Shown piece after piece: positions 17,482 through 25,430 of a stretch of DNA of 64,000 nt; the stretch's first letter is position 1; each line of letters starts with the position of its first letter. The stretch is from Mycobacterium sp. KBS0706. Lineage in GTDB: Bacteria; Pseudomonadota; Alphaproteobacteria; DSM-16000; Inquilinaceae. The notes beneath the pieces were generated by a model that was not told the DNA's origin, searched no databases, and saw only the letters and a list, made by a program, of their open reading frames with translations. Position numbers and translations under genes: made by a program. The stretch covers positions 44,393-108,392 of the forward strand of contig NZ_VCCH02000019.1 of NCBI RefSeq assembly GCF_005938675.2, read 5' to 3'.

Positions 17482-18030
17482 ATGAGCACGCCAGACACCA
17501 AGATCCGGATTCTGACCGCCGCCGAGCAGGTGGTGCTGGAGCGTGGCGTCCCGGCCCTGACGCTGGATGCCGTCGCCGAGGCCGCCGGCCTGAGCAAGGG
17601 CGGGCTGATCTATCACTTCGAGAGCAAGGAGGCGCTGATCCGCGCCATGATCGCGCGGATCGGCACCTGCATGCAGGAGCGGATGGACAGGCTGACCGCA
17701 GCGGACGGAAAGCCGGGCACATGGACCCGCGCCTATCTGGGCGCCGCGTTTCCGCCGGCCGGTACCCCGGACGACCAGGATGCGATGCGGGAGGCGGCGC
17801 TGATCGCCGCCCTGGGCTACGACCCGGCGCTGCTGGCGCCCTATGCCGCGCAATATTCTGAATGGGTGGCGCAGCAGCGGTCGGACGGGATCGACCCGGT
17901 CCTGGCCGCCATCGTCCGGCTGGCGGCGGACGGGCTGTGGCTGAACGAGGTGTTCGGCATCCGCGCCGTCGACCCGGGGGACCGGGCGGCGGTGCTGCAG
18001 CGCCTGGACGCGATGACGCGCGGCGCCTGA
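17482..18030 (+). CDS. TetR-family transcriptional repressor
   Basis: This is a 182-residue repressor with the N-terminal helix-turn-helix ALTLDAVAEAAGLSKGGLIY followed by HFESKEAL, and a C-terminal ligand domain of the TetR_C type with AAFPPAG and DGLWLNEVFG. The start at ATG 17482 gives the usual short N-terminus (MSTPDTKIRIL); a longer reading would run through the operator. It lies 25 bp before two SMR transporter genes, so it very likely controls them and itself. Confidence 0.92.
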   Translation: MSTPDTKIRILTAAEQVVLERGVPALTLDAVAEAAGLSKGGLIYHFESKEALIRAMIARIGTCMQERMDRLTAADGKPGTWTRAYLGAAFPPAGTPDDQDAMREAALIAALGYDPALLAPYAAQYSEWVAQQRSDGIDPVLAAIVRLAADGLWLNEVFGIRAVDPGDRAAVLQRLDAMTRGA

Positions 18031-18055
18031 CTTTCAATCCTGAGGAGTTTCCACC

Positions 18056-18376
18056 ATGGCTTGGGTGATCCTGATCATCGCCGGGCTGTTCGAGATCGGC
18101 TGGGCGATCGGCCTGAAATACACCGAGGGCTTCAGCCGGCTGTGGCTCAGCCTGGGCACCGCGGCGGCGATGATCGTCAGCCTGGTGCTGCTGGGCCTGG
18201 CGCTGAAGGACCTGCCGATCGGCACCGCCTATGCGGTCTGGACCGGCGTCGGCGCGGTCGGCACCGCGATCCTCGGCATCTACCTGTTCGGCGAATCGGC
18301 CGATTTCGCCCGGCTGGCCTGCATCGGCCTGATCGTCGCCGGGATCATCGGGCTGAAGCTGGTCACCCCGCACTGA
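18056..18376 (+). CDS. gdx: SMR transporter, Gdx (guanidinium exporter, SugE) type
   Basis: This is a 106-residue four-helix inner-membrane exporter. Positions described for guanidinium exporters are all present: Gly10, Glu13, Trp16, Ser42, Tyr59 and Trp62 (seen in LFEIGW and AYAVWTG). GAGGAG is a clear ribosome site. It is followed by a second SMR gene, so the pair may act as a heterodimer. Control appears to be by the TetR upstream; the 25-bp leader is too short for a guanidine riboswitch. Confidence 0.92.
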   Translation: MAWVILIIAGLFEIGWAIGLKYTEGFSRLWLSLGTAAAMIVSLVLLGLALKDLPIGTAYAVWTGVGAVGTAILGIYLFGESADFARLACIGLIVAGIIGLKLVTPH

Positions 18377-18386
18377 GGGCCGCCCG

Positions 18387-18707
18387 ATGACCTGGATCCT
18401 GCTGTTCGCCGCGATCGGCTTCGAGGTCGCCGGCACGCTCTGCATGAAGCTGTCGGACGGGTTCCGCAACCTGCTGCCTTCGGCGCTGATCTTCGTGTTC
18501 TACGCCGCCGCGTTCGGCTGCCTGACCCTGACCCTGAAGCGGATGGATCTCAGCCTGGCCTATGCGATCTGGGCCGGGGTCGGCACCGCCCTGACCGTGG
18601 CGATCGGCGTGCTGTGGTTCCAGGAGGCGATGACCACGCTGAAGCTGGCCTCGGTCGCCCTGGTGATCGCCGGCGTCGTCGGCATGAACCTCGGCGGAGC
18701 GCATTGA
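18387..18707 (+). CDS. SMR transporter, Qac/EmrE-like
   Basis: This is a 106-residue four-helix exporter with the essential Glu13 in GFEVAGTLCMK and Tyr59/Trp62 in AYAIWAG. At positions 16 and 42 it has Gly and Ala instead of the Trp and Ser seen in Gdx, which is the quaternary-ammonium (EmrE/Qac) pattern. It begins ten bases after the first SMR stop. Unequal tandem SMR pairs often form obligate heterodimers; that is possible here but not shown by the sequence. Confidence 0.9.
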   Translation: MTWILLFAAIGFEVAGTLCMKLSDGFRNLLPSALIFVFYAAAFGCLTLTLKRMDLSLAYAIWAGVGTALTVAIGVLWFQEAMTTLKLASVALVIAGVVGMNLGGAH

Positions 18708-18780
18708 CGAAGGGCTGGAATTCCTGACCCAGCTGGGCTCAACTGGCGCCGTTTCAGCAAGCCATGCCAGGGTCGCCCGC

Positions 18781-19827
18781 ATGCAGGAGATATCCATCGC
18801 CGGCCGCCGGATCGGCCCCGACCACCCGCCCTATGTGATCTGCGAGCTGTCGGGCAACCACAATGGCGAGCTGGCCCGGGCGCTCAGGATGATCGAGGCG
18901 GCCAAGGCCACCGGCGCCGACGCGGTGAAGCTGCAGACCTACACCGCCGACACCATCACCCTGGACCATGACGGCGACCAGTTCCGGATCAAGGGCGGGC
19001 TGTGGGACGGGCAGCGGTTGTACGACCTGTACCAGGAGGCCTCGACCCCCTGGGACTGGCACGAGGCGCTGTTCGCCAAGGGGCGCGAGCTGGGCATCAC
19101 CGTCTTCTCCAGCCCCTTCGACAAGACCGCGGTCGACCTGCTGGAGGGCTTGGGCGCCCCGGCCTACAAGGTCGCGTCCTTCGAGGTCGTGGACCTGCCG
19201 CTGGTCGAGTACATTGCCAGCAAGAAGAAGCCGATGATCATCTCCACCGGCCTCGCCAATCTCGGCGAGATCCAGGAGGTGATCACCACCGCGCGCAAGA
19301 GCGGCGCCGACGGGCTGGTGGTGCTGCACTGCATCAGCGCCTATCCGGCGCCGATGGAGGATGCCAATCTGCGCACCATCCCGAACCTGGCCGAGACCTT
19401 CGGGGTGATCAGCGGCCTGTCCGACCACACCATGGGCACCGCCGCCGCGGTCGCCGCGGTGGCGCTGGGCGGATCGGTGATCGAGAAACACTTCACGTTG
19501 GCCCGCGCCGATGGCGGCCCGGACTCGGCCTTCTCGCTGGAGCCGGCCGAGTTCACCCGGCTGGTCGAAGACTGCAAGGGCGCCTGGGCGGCGCTGGGTC
19601 GCATCCGCTACGACCTCAAGGGCTCCGAGGCCGGCAATATCGTCTATCGCCGCTCGCTGTACGTCACCCGCGACGTCAAGGCCGGCGAGACGCTGAGCGA
19701 GGCCAATGTTCGCTCGATCCGCCCGGGCTACGGCCTGGCGCCGAAGCACCTGCCGGAGGTGCTGGGCCGCCGCGCCGCCCGCGACCTCGCCCGCGGCGAG
19801 CCCTTCGCCTGGTCGATGGTGGAATAG
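18781..19827 (+). CDS. pseI: N-acetylneuraminate-synthase family protein, PseI-like (pseudaminic acid synthase)
   Basis: This enzyme (348 residues) should condense phosphoenolpyruvate with a six-carbon amino sugar to make a nine-carbon nonulosonate. The TIM-barrel NeuB domain covers about residues 1-270 with ICELSGNHNG, GADAVKLQTYTADT, FSSPFDKTAVDLL, YKVASFE, ISGLSDHTMG and VIEKHFTLAR. A C-terminal SAF (antifreeze-like) domain follows with RRSLYVTRDVKAGETLS. The segment IKGGLWDGQRLYDLYQEAST is the PseI rather than the NeuB type. No other pseudaminic acid genes are nearby; instead a sugar kinase and an aldolase follow closely, so its substrate may differ. No clear Shine-Dalgarno site precedes the ATG. 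Confidence 0.85.
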   Translation: MQEISIAGRRIGPDHPPYVICELSGNHNGELARALRMIEAAKATGADAVKLQTYTADTITLDHDGDQFRIKGGLWDGQRLYDLYQEASTPWDWHEALFAKGRELGITVFSSPFDKTAVDLLEGLGAPAYKVASFEVVDLPLVEYIASKKKPMIISTGLANLGEIQEVITTARKSGADGLVVLHCISAYPAPMEDANLRTIPNLAETFGVISGLSDHTMGTAAAVAAVALGGSVIEKHFTLARADGGPDSAFSLEPAEFTRLVEDCKGAWAALGRIRYDLKGSEAGNIVYRRSLYVTRDVKAGETLSEANVRSIRPGYGLAPKHLPEVLGRRAARDLARGEPFAWSMVE

Positions 19828-19834
19828 GGCGCGC

Positions 19835-21226
19835 ATGTCCGTCGTCGCGGTGCTCGATGTCGGCAAGACCAATCTGAAGCTGCTCGCGGCCACGCCGGAG
19901 GGCGCGGTGCTGGAGGCGGTACGCACCCGCAACCTGTCGCGGCCCGGCCCGCCCTACCTGCATGTCGACCTGGCGGCGATCGAGCGCTGGCTGCTGGGCG
20001 CGCTGGCCGACCTGGCCCGCCGCCACCGCCTGGCCGCCTTCGTCGCCACCGGCTACGGCACCAGCGGCATGCTGGTCGACGATGACGGGCCGGTGCTGCC
20101 GATGATGGATTACGAGGCCGCGGCGCCGGGCTGGCTGGACCAGGCCTATGCCGCCGAGGGGCCGGACTTCGCCGAGACCGGCTGCCTGGTCGACCCCGGC
20201 GCGCATCGCCTGGCCAAGCAGATGCTGTGGCTGGAGCGCGACTTCCCCGACGGTTTCGCCCGCGCCCGCTGGCTCTTGACCCTGCCGCAGTATTTCGCCT
20301 GGCGGCTGGGCGGCGTGCCGGCCAGCGAGATCACCACCCTGGCGGCCCAGACCCATCTGTGGAACCCGGCGGCGGGCGAGTTCACCGGCATCGTCGAGCG
20401 CCGCGGCTGGAAGCGGCTGATCCCGCCGCGCCGCAACGCCTGGGACGTGCTGGGCACGATCCGGCCCGCCTTCGCCGCCGCGCACGGCCTGCCGACCGAC
20501 CTGGCCCTGCTGTGCGGCGTGCATGACAGCAACGCCAACTACCACCGCTTCCTGGCCGCCGGGCTGGGCGACGTGCCGCTGCTGTCGACCGGCACCTGGA
20601 TCATCGGCTTCCGGCCGGGACTGCCGCTGGACCGGCTGGACCAACGCCGCGGCATGGTCGCCAATGTCGATGTCGACGGCCGGCCGATCGGCTGCACCCT
20701 GCATATGGGCGGCCGGGAGTGGGAACGGATCGCCGGCCCGGATCCCGCCGAAGCGACGGCGGCCGACCTCGCCGCCCTGGTCGCGTCCGGCACCATGGCG
20801 CTGCCGGGCTTCGCCGAGGGCGACGGGCTGTTCCCCGGCCGGGCCGGGCGCGGCGAGATCATCGGCCCGGCGCCGGCGACCCCCGCCGGCCGCGCCGCGC
20901 TGGCCACGCTCTACACCGCGCTGAGCTGCAGCACGGCGCTGGACCTGCTTGAGGCGCGCGGCCGGGTGATCGTCGATGGCGGCGTCGCCGCCAACCCGAT
21001 CTTCGCGCCGCTGCTGGCCGCGCTGCGGCCGGGCGACCGGGTCGAGACCTCGGCGGAATCGGATGGCAGCGCCATCGGCGCGGCGCTGCTGTGGGCCCGC
21101 CACCTGGGCCACGCCGCCGCCCGGGTGCCGCTGCGTCTGGCCGCGCCGCTGGCCCTGCCCGGCCTCGCCGCCTATGCCGGACGATGGAGGCTGCTCGCTG
21201 GCGCGCCGGGCGTCGCGGCGCTATAG
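19835..21226 (+). CDS. FGGY-family carbohydrate kinase
   Basis: This is an ATP-dependent sugar kinase of 463 residues with two actin-like domains. The N-terminal phosphate loop is AVLDVGKTNLKLLA; the second domain has LSTGTWIIGF and the FGGY-like RVIVDGGVAANPIFAPLL, with the adenosine motif AESDGSAIGAALL. It starts seven bases after the PseI-like gene and is followed by a class II aldolase, the usual order for a fuculose/rhamnulose-type pathway in which a ketose is phosphorylated and then split. The exact sugar cannot be told from sequence; L-fuculose is one candidate. Confidence 0.88.
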   Translation: MSVVAVLDVGKTNLKLLAATPEGAVLEAVRTRNLSRPGPPYLHVDLAAIERWLLGALADLARRHRLAAFVATGYGTSGMLVDDDGPVLPMMDYEAAAPGWLDQAYAAEGPDFAETGCLVDPGAHRLAKQMLWLERDFPDGFARARWLLTLPQYFAWRLGGVPASEITTLAAQTHLWNPAAGEFTGIVERRGWKRLIPPRRNAWDVLGTIRPAFAAAHGLPTDLALLCGVHDSNANYHRFLAAGLGDVPLLSTGTWIIGFRPGLPLDRLDQRRGMVANVDVDGRPIGCTLHMGGREWERIAGPDPAEATAADLAALVASGTMALPGFAEGDGLFPGRAGRGEIIGPAPATPAGRAALATLYTALSCSTALDLLEARGRVIVDGGVAANPIFAPLLAALRPGDRVETSAESDGSAIGAALLWARHLGHAAARVPLRLAAPLALPGLAAYAGRWRLLAGAPGVAAL

Positions 21227-21273
21227 ATCGGACGTATCCGCCGCCCACCAAACACCCAGCCGAGGAAACCCCG

Positions 21274-21975
21274 ATGTCCGCCCTCACCCATCTCGCCCTG
21301 CGGCAAGGCATCATCGACACCTGCCGCGAGATGAACTCCAGCGGGCTGAACCAGGGCACCTCCGGCAATGTCTCGCACCGGATCGAAGGCGGCATGCTGG
21401 TCACCCCGACCAGCCTGCCCTACGCCCAGATGCAGCCCGAGGACATCGTCGAGATGGCCTTCGACGCCAGCTATGACGGCCGCCGCATGCCGTCCTCGGA
21501 GTGGCGCTTCCATCGCGACATCCTCAAGAACCGCACCGACGTCAACGTCGTGCTGCACACCCATTCGGTGTTCTCGACCACGCTGGCGGTGCATGAGAAG
21601 GGCATCCCCTGCTTCCACTACATGGTCGCGGTGGCCGGCGGCATCGACATCCGCTGCTCGCCCTATGCCTGCTTCGGCACGCAGGAGCTGTCGGACCATG
21701 CCCTGAAGGCGCTGGAGGGCCGCACCGCCTGCCTGCTCGGCCATCACGGCCTGATCGTGCTGGCCGAGAGCTTCGCCCAGGCGCTGTGGCGGGCGACCGA
21801 GGTCGAGGTGCTGGCGAAGATGTATGTCCACGCTTTGGCGATCGGCGAGCCGCCACGCCTGAGCGAGGCCGAGATGGCCCAGGTGATCGAGCAGATGCGG
21901 CGCATGAGCTACGGCCAGGCGCCGGATCTCGACAATGTCGGCGACACGCCGCGCCCGCGCAGCAGCGCCGCCTGA
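21274..21975 (+). CDS. fucA: Class II aldolase, L-fuculose-phosphate aldolase family
   Basis: This is a zinc-dependent aldolase of 233 residues that would cleave a phosphorylated ketose to dihydroxyacetone phosphate and an aldehyde. Phosphate-binding residues are in LNQGTSGNVSHR, the catalytic acid is in SSEWRFHRDI, and the zinc ligands lie in HTHSVFS and GHHGLI. The start was set at ATG 21274 (MSALTHLALRQGII), 47 bp after the kinase; GAGGAAACCCCG provides the ribosome site. It completes a kinase-aldolase pair. Confidence 0.9.
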   Translation: MSALTHLALRQGIIDTCREMNSSGLNQGTSGNVSHRIEGGMLVTPTSLPYAQMQPEDIVEMAFDASYDGRRMPSSEWRFHRDILKNRTDVNVVLHTHSVFSTTLAVHEKGIPCFHYMVAVAGGIDIRCSPYACFGTQELSDHALKALEGRTACLLGHHGLIVLAESFAQALWRATEVEVLAKMYVHALAIGEPPRLSEAEMAQVIEQMRRMSYGQAPDLDNVGDTPRPRSSAA

Positions 21976-21992
21976 AGGACCTGTTCATCCGG

Positions 21993-22739
21993 ATGAGAGC
22001 AGCCCTCGTCGCGCTGGGCCTGGCCGCGCTCTGCCCGGCGCTCGCCGCGGCCGAGGCGCCGTCGCTCGACGCCCAGGTGATCGCGGCGCGGACCGGCCCG
22101 CAGAACGAGGTCGCCCTGGTGCTGATGGTGACCGCGGACGGGCTGGACCCGAGCGCCCTGCCGGCCGATGCGGAGGGCTGCGACGGCCGCGGCTATGCCC
22201 GGACGGACGACCCGCAGCAGACCGGCTGCTACAGGATCGCGGCGACCGAGAACGGCAAGCCCGTCGGCGGCCTGTCCTACGACCTGATGCTCAACCGCGG
22301 CGCCACGACCACCCTGGCGCTGCGCTACCGCACGCCGGTCGAGGGCCGCTTCGCCCGGACGCTGCGGATCGACATCTCCTTCAAGCTGGGGGACGAGGTG
22401 GTGCGCAACCGCCCGGCGGAGATCGCCATGGAGGGCATCCCCGGCGACGGCTTCGCCGACCCGGACAACCCCTGGGCGCCGCTCTACGCCTTCCAGGACC
22501 GGCGGCTGAACGCGATCTATGACGGCGTGATCTCGAGCCCGAAGGTCGCCGACGACGCCGAGTTGCGCGAGCTGATCGTCCAGGCCGAGCGGGACTGGAT
22601 CGCGCTCAAGGAAGCGGATTGCGCGGCACCCCTGTCCCCGACGCCGGAAGAGGCGGACCAGTGCCGGACGCTGCACACGGTGGTGCGGATCGACCAGCTG
22701 GCGGCGCTGAAGCGCAGCCTGGCCGAGGCCAGGCCATGA
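21993..22739 (+). CDS. Secreted protein with LprI-like (DUF1311) C-terminal region
   Basis: This is a 248-residue exported protein. The N-terminal signal peptide is RAALVALGLAALCPALAAA. A beta-rich middle with paired Cys (EGCDGRG, QTGCYRIA) is followed from about residue 160 by a helical part in which LIVQAERDWIALKEADC resembles the Q..W...RD..C core of lysozyme-inhibitor LprI-like domains. Its TGA overlaps the ATG of a paralogue with the same layout, so the two are translated together. The role is probably periplasmic; inhibition of lysozyme is a family-based guess. Confidence 0.75.
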   Translation: MRAALVALGLAALCPALAAAEAPSLDAQVIAARTGPQNEVALVLMVTADGLDPSALPADAEGCDGRGYARTDDPQQTGCYRIAATENGKPVGGLSYDLMLNRGATTTLALRYRTPVEGRFARTLRIDISFKLGDEVVRNRPAEIAMEGIPGDGFADPDNPWAPLYAFQDRRLNAIYDGVISSPKVADDAELRELIVQAERDWIALKEADCAAPLSPTPEEADQCRTLHTVVRIDQLAALKRSLAEARP

Positions 22740-23416
22740 GGCGGATCGCGGCCCTGCTGGCGGTGCTGCTGCTTCCCGCCCTGCCGGCGCGGGCGGAGCA
22801 GGCGCTGACGCTGGAGGTCCTGTCGGCGAAGCTGGCGCCGGACCGGACCGATGTGCTGCTGCGCCTGGTCGACGACAGCGGCATCGGCGTGCTGCGCCCC
22901 GAGGGGCAATGCGACAGCGGCCAGCCCGGGATCGGCGAGGCCGCAAGCGGCTGCTATGCCGTGACCATCGCCGAGAACAGCGCGCCGGTCGCGCGCTATT
23001 CCTACCGCATCCTGGAGACCCGCGGCACCGACAGCTTCCTGCTGCTGACCTGGCCGTCGGCCGCCGCGGGCGAACGGCGGGTCAGCCTGCGGATCGATTA
23101 TAACGGCTTCTACAACCGCGACCCCGAGACGGTGCTGCCGCTGTCCGACGCCGACAACGGCGCGCTGGACCCGGACGACCCGTTCGAGACCCTGCACCGG
23201 ATCTATGCCGGCAAGCTGAAGGCCTTCGCCGCCGAGCTGGCGGACAACCCGCCGGTCGACGATGCCTTCGCCGCCGAGTGGCGCAAGGCCTTCCTGCCGG
23301 CGCAGCGGAGCTGGACGCAGTTCGCCGAGAGCGACTGCGTGGTCGCCGCGCGCCTGTCGGGCGAGCCCGGGCGCAGCCGCTGCCTGGCCGAGCGCGCGAT
23401 GGACCGGATCGACTAG
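22736..23416 (+). CDS. Secreted LprI-like protein, paralogue of the preceding gene
   Basis: This is a 226-residue exported protein with signal peptide RRIAALLAVLLLPALPARA. It repeats the layout of its upstream neighbour: a beta-rich part with Cys residues (EGQCDSG, ASGCYAVT), a segment matching the neighbour's DPDDPFETLHRIY, and a C-terminal helix pair with AQRSWTQFAESDC. The start ATG overlaps the previous stop. The pair looks like a tandem duplication that has diverged. Function unknown beyond the LprI-like resemblance. Confidence 0.75.
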   Translation: MRRIAALLAVLLLPALPARAEQALTLEVLSAKLAPDRTDVLLRLVDDSGIGVLRPEGQCDSGQPGIGEAASGCYAVTIAENSAPVARYSYRILETRGTDSFLLLTWPSAAAGERRVSLRIDYNGFYNRDPETVLPLSDADNGALDPDDPFETLHRIYAGKLKAFAAELADNPPVDDAFAAEWRKAFLPAQRSWTQFAESDCVVAARLSGEPGRSRCLAERAMDRID

Positions 23417-23547
23417 CTGGAGGGCAGCTACGCGCCGCAGTGACGGTGTGTCGAACGCACTGGTTCTTGCCGCATTCAAGGAACATTGTCCGGCCCCGGA
23501 CCCTTATTTCGATCCCGCATCCGCGATCGCGAGACTGGAGAAAAGTC

Positions 23548-24012
23548 ATGCGTTCCATCCGTTTGCCCCTGGCCGTCGCCGCCGCCCTTCTGCTGGCCGG
23601 CCCGGCTTCCGCCCAGGACATGCAGGACCTGCTGGGCCAGGCCGGCAAGGCCCTCGACCAGGCCGGCCGCCGCGTGCAGCAGGGCTATGAGGACACCGCC
23701 AAGGCGATTGACGAAGCCATCGCCAACCCGCAGGACCCGACCCATGGCTCGCTGGCGACCCGGCTGATCCGGTCCGACGTGCTCGATTCGGCGCAGCGCC
23801 CGATCGCCGAGGTCGCCGATTTCGTGATCGCGCCGAACGGCCAGGTGCTGCTGGCGATCATCCGCATCGGCGGCACGCTGGGCGTCGGCGGCCGGCTGGT
23901 CGCGGCCGATTACGGCCAGCTCGAGCCGGTGCTGGTGAAGGGCCGCCCGGCCTTCGTCTACAGGGGCGACCTCGGCGCCCTGCCGGACTATAAGGTCGCC
24001 ACCGGCGGCTAG
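23548..24012 (+). CDS. Secreted PRC-barrel domain protein
   Basis: This is a 154-residue protein with signal peptide RSIRLPLAVAAALLLAGPASA. A short helical segment rich in Gln and Asp (30-70) precedes a PRC-barrel-like fold (about 70-150, LIRSDVLDSAQRPIAEVADF and IIRIGGTLGVGGRLVAADYG). In alphaproteobacteria such proteins are usually periplasmic or membrane-associated and of unknown role. GGAG lies eight bases before the ATG. It is separated from the LprI-like pair by 131 bp and followed by a palindromic repeat. Confidence 0.8.
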   Translation: MRSIRLPLAVAAALLLAGPASAQDMQDLLGQAGKALDQAGRRVQQGYEDTAKAIDEAIANPQDPTHGSLATRLIRSDVLDSAQRPIAEVADFVIAPNGQVLLAIIRIGGTLGVGGRLVAADYGQLEPVLVKGRPAFVYRGDLGALPDYKVATGG

Positions 24013-24030
24013 TCCGGCTCTGGCGTTGAA

Positions 24031-24072
24031 AACCCCCTCCCCCTATCCCCCTCCCGCGAGGGGAGGGGGGAC
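24031..24072. repeat. GC-rich palindromic intergenic repeat (REP-like)
   Basis: C-rich tract CCCCCTCCC (24047-24055) faces GGGGAGGGGG (24060-24069) across GCGA, preceded by a second C-rich tract. This is the form of short REP-type repeats found between genes in many proteobacteria. The rest of the 269-bp gap before hpnI shows no gene. Confidence 0.55.
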
Positions 24073-24281
24073 TCAAAAGAGCCGTCCGGCACCCGCATCA
24101 TTACGACTGTGGCAATTTTGCGATTCCCTAAAGGGATCGGGCCGCCTAGCTTGCGCGTCATCCTTCCGGATGCCGGAGACGTAGCCCGGGGTCTGGCGGG
24201 GACGATCGGAACGCCCATCGCCCCGGCCCGGCCGGCGGCCGCGGGCTTGCCTTTTGCAGTAGAGAGCGCGGGCATGGAACG

Positions 24282-25430
24282 ATGCTGGACGTCCTGCTGA
24301 TCCCGGTCCTGGTCCTGGCGGTGCTCGGGTGCCTCTACCTGGGCGCCGCGATCCTGCTGACCGGCCGCCACGCCAGACGGCGGGTGCCGGAGCCCGGCGC
24401 CTTCCCCTCGATCACCGTGATCAAGCCGCTGCACGGCCTCGAGCCGGGGCTGTTCGAGAACCTGGCCTCGTTCTGCGCCCAGGACTATCCCGGCCCGGTG
24501 CAGATCGTGCTCGGCGTCGCCGACCCGCGCGACCCGGCCCTCGCCGTGGTCGAAGAGCTGCGCCGCGCCTTCCCGCAGGCGGCGCTGGAGCTGGTGGTCG
24601 ATGCGCGCCGGCACGGCAGCAACCGCAAGGTCTCCAACCTGATCAACATGGCGGAGCGGATTCGCCATGACGTGGTGGTGTTCTCCGACAGCGACGTGCG
24701 GGTGCCGGCCGACCATCTGCGCCAGATGGTGGCGGAGCTGCAGGCGCCCGGAATCGGCTGCGTCACCTGCCTGTATCACGGCGTGCCGACCGGCGGCACA
24801 TGGTCGCGGCTGATCGGCCTGGGCATGGACACGCATTTCACCCCCAGCGTGATCGTCGGGCTGGGCCTGCGCCTGGCGCGGCCCTGCATCGGCACCACCA
24901 TCGTCATGGACCGCGACATGCTGGCCGAGATCGGCGGCCTCACCGCCTTCGCCGACCTGCTGGCCGAGGACCATGCCATCGGCGCCGCGGTGTGGGCCAC
25001 GGGCCGCAAGGTCGCGGTGTCGACCCAGCTGATCGGCCATCTCTGCAGCGAGGCCTCGGCCGCCACGATGTGGGCGCATGAGCTGCGCTGGGCCCGCACC
25101 ATCAAGAGCATCGACCCGCTCGGCTATGCCGGCTCGCTGATCACCCATCCGCTGCCGCTGGCGCTGATCGCCTGGGCGCTGGGCGGCGGCTGGCCCGCTT
25201 TGGCCACGGCCGGGCTGGCAGCCATGCTGCGGATCGCGCTGTGCATCCGCTTCGAACGCGCCTACTCTCTGCCGCCGCGGCCCTATTGGCTGATTCCGGC
25301 GCGCGACCTGCTGGCCTTCGCGGTTTTCGTCGTGAGCTATCTCGGCTCCGGCGTGAACTGGCGGGGCCATTTGTATCAACTCGTTCCAGACGGCACCTTG
25401 GTGACGGATCGGAGGCCTCCCTCCCCATGA
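24282..25430 (+). CDS. hpnI: Hopanoid biosynthesis glycosyltransferase HpnI
   Basis: This membrane-bound GT21-like glycosyltransferase (382 residues) is known from the family to add N-acetylglucosamine to bacteriohopanetetrol. An N-terminal membrane helix (residues 2-24) is followed by the GT-A domain with ITVIKPLHGLEPGLFENL, the metal-binding FSDSDVRVP and LAEDHAIG, and the Q/RxxRW-like ELRWARTIKS. Two or three helices close the C-terminus. Its stop overlaps the next gene's start (ATGA), and that gene is hpnJ, which confirms the hopanoid assignment. Confidence 0.93.
   Translation: MLDVLLIPVLVLAVLGCLYLGAAILLTGRHARRRVPEPGAFPSITVIKPLHGLEPGLFENLASFCAQDYPGPVQIVLGVADPRDPALAVVEELRRAFPQAALELVVDARRHGSNRKVSNLINMAERIRHDVVVFSDSDVRVPADHLRQMVAELQAPGIGCVTCLYHGVPTGGTWSRLIGLGMDTHFTPSVIVGLGLRLARPCIGTTIVMDRDMLAEIGGLTAFADLLAEDHAIGAAVWATGRKVAVSTQLIGHLCSEASAATMWAHELRWARTIKSIDPLGYAGSLITHPLPLALIAWALGGGWPALATAGLAAMLRIALCIRFERAYSLPPRPYWLIPARDLLAFAVFVVSYLGSGVNWRGHLYQLVPDGTLVTDRRPPSP

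Noticed and set aside
18031..18055. Guanidine riboswitch before the Gdx gene
   Set aside because: Only 25 bp separate tetR and the SMR gene, too little for any known guanidine riboswitch.
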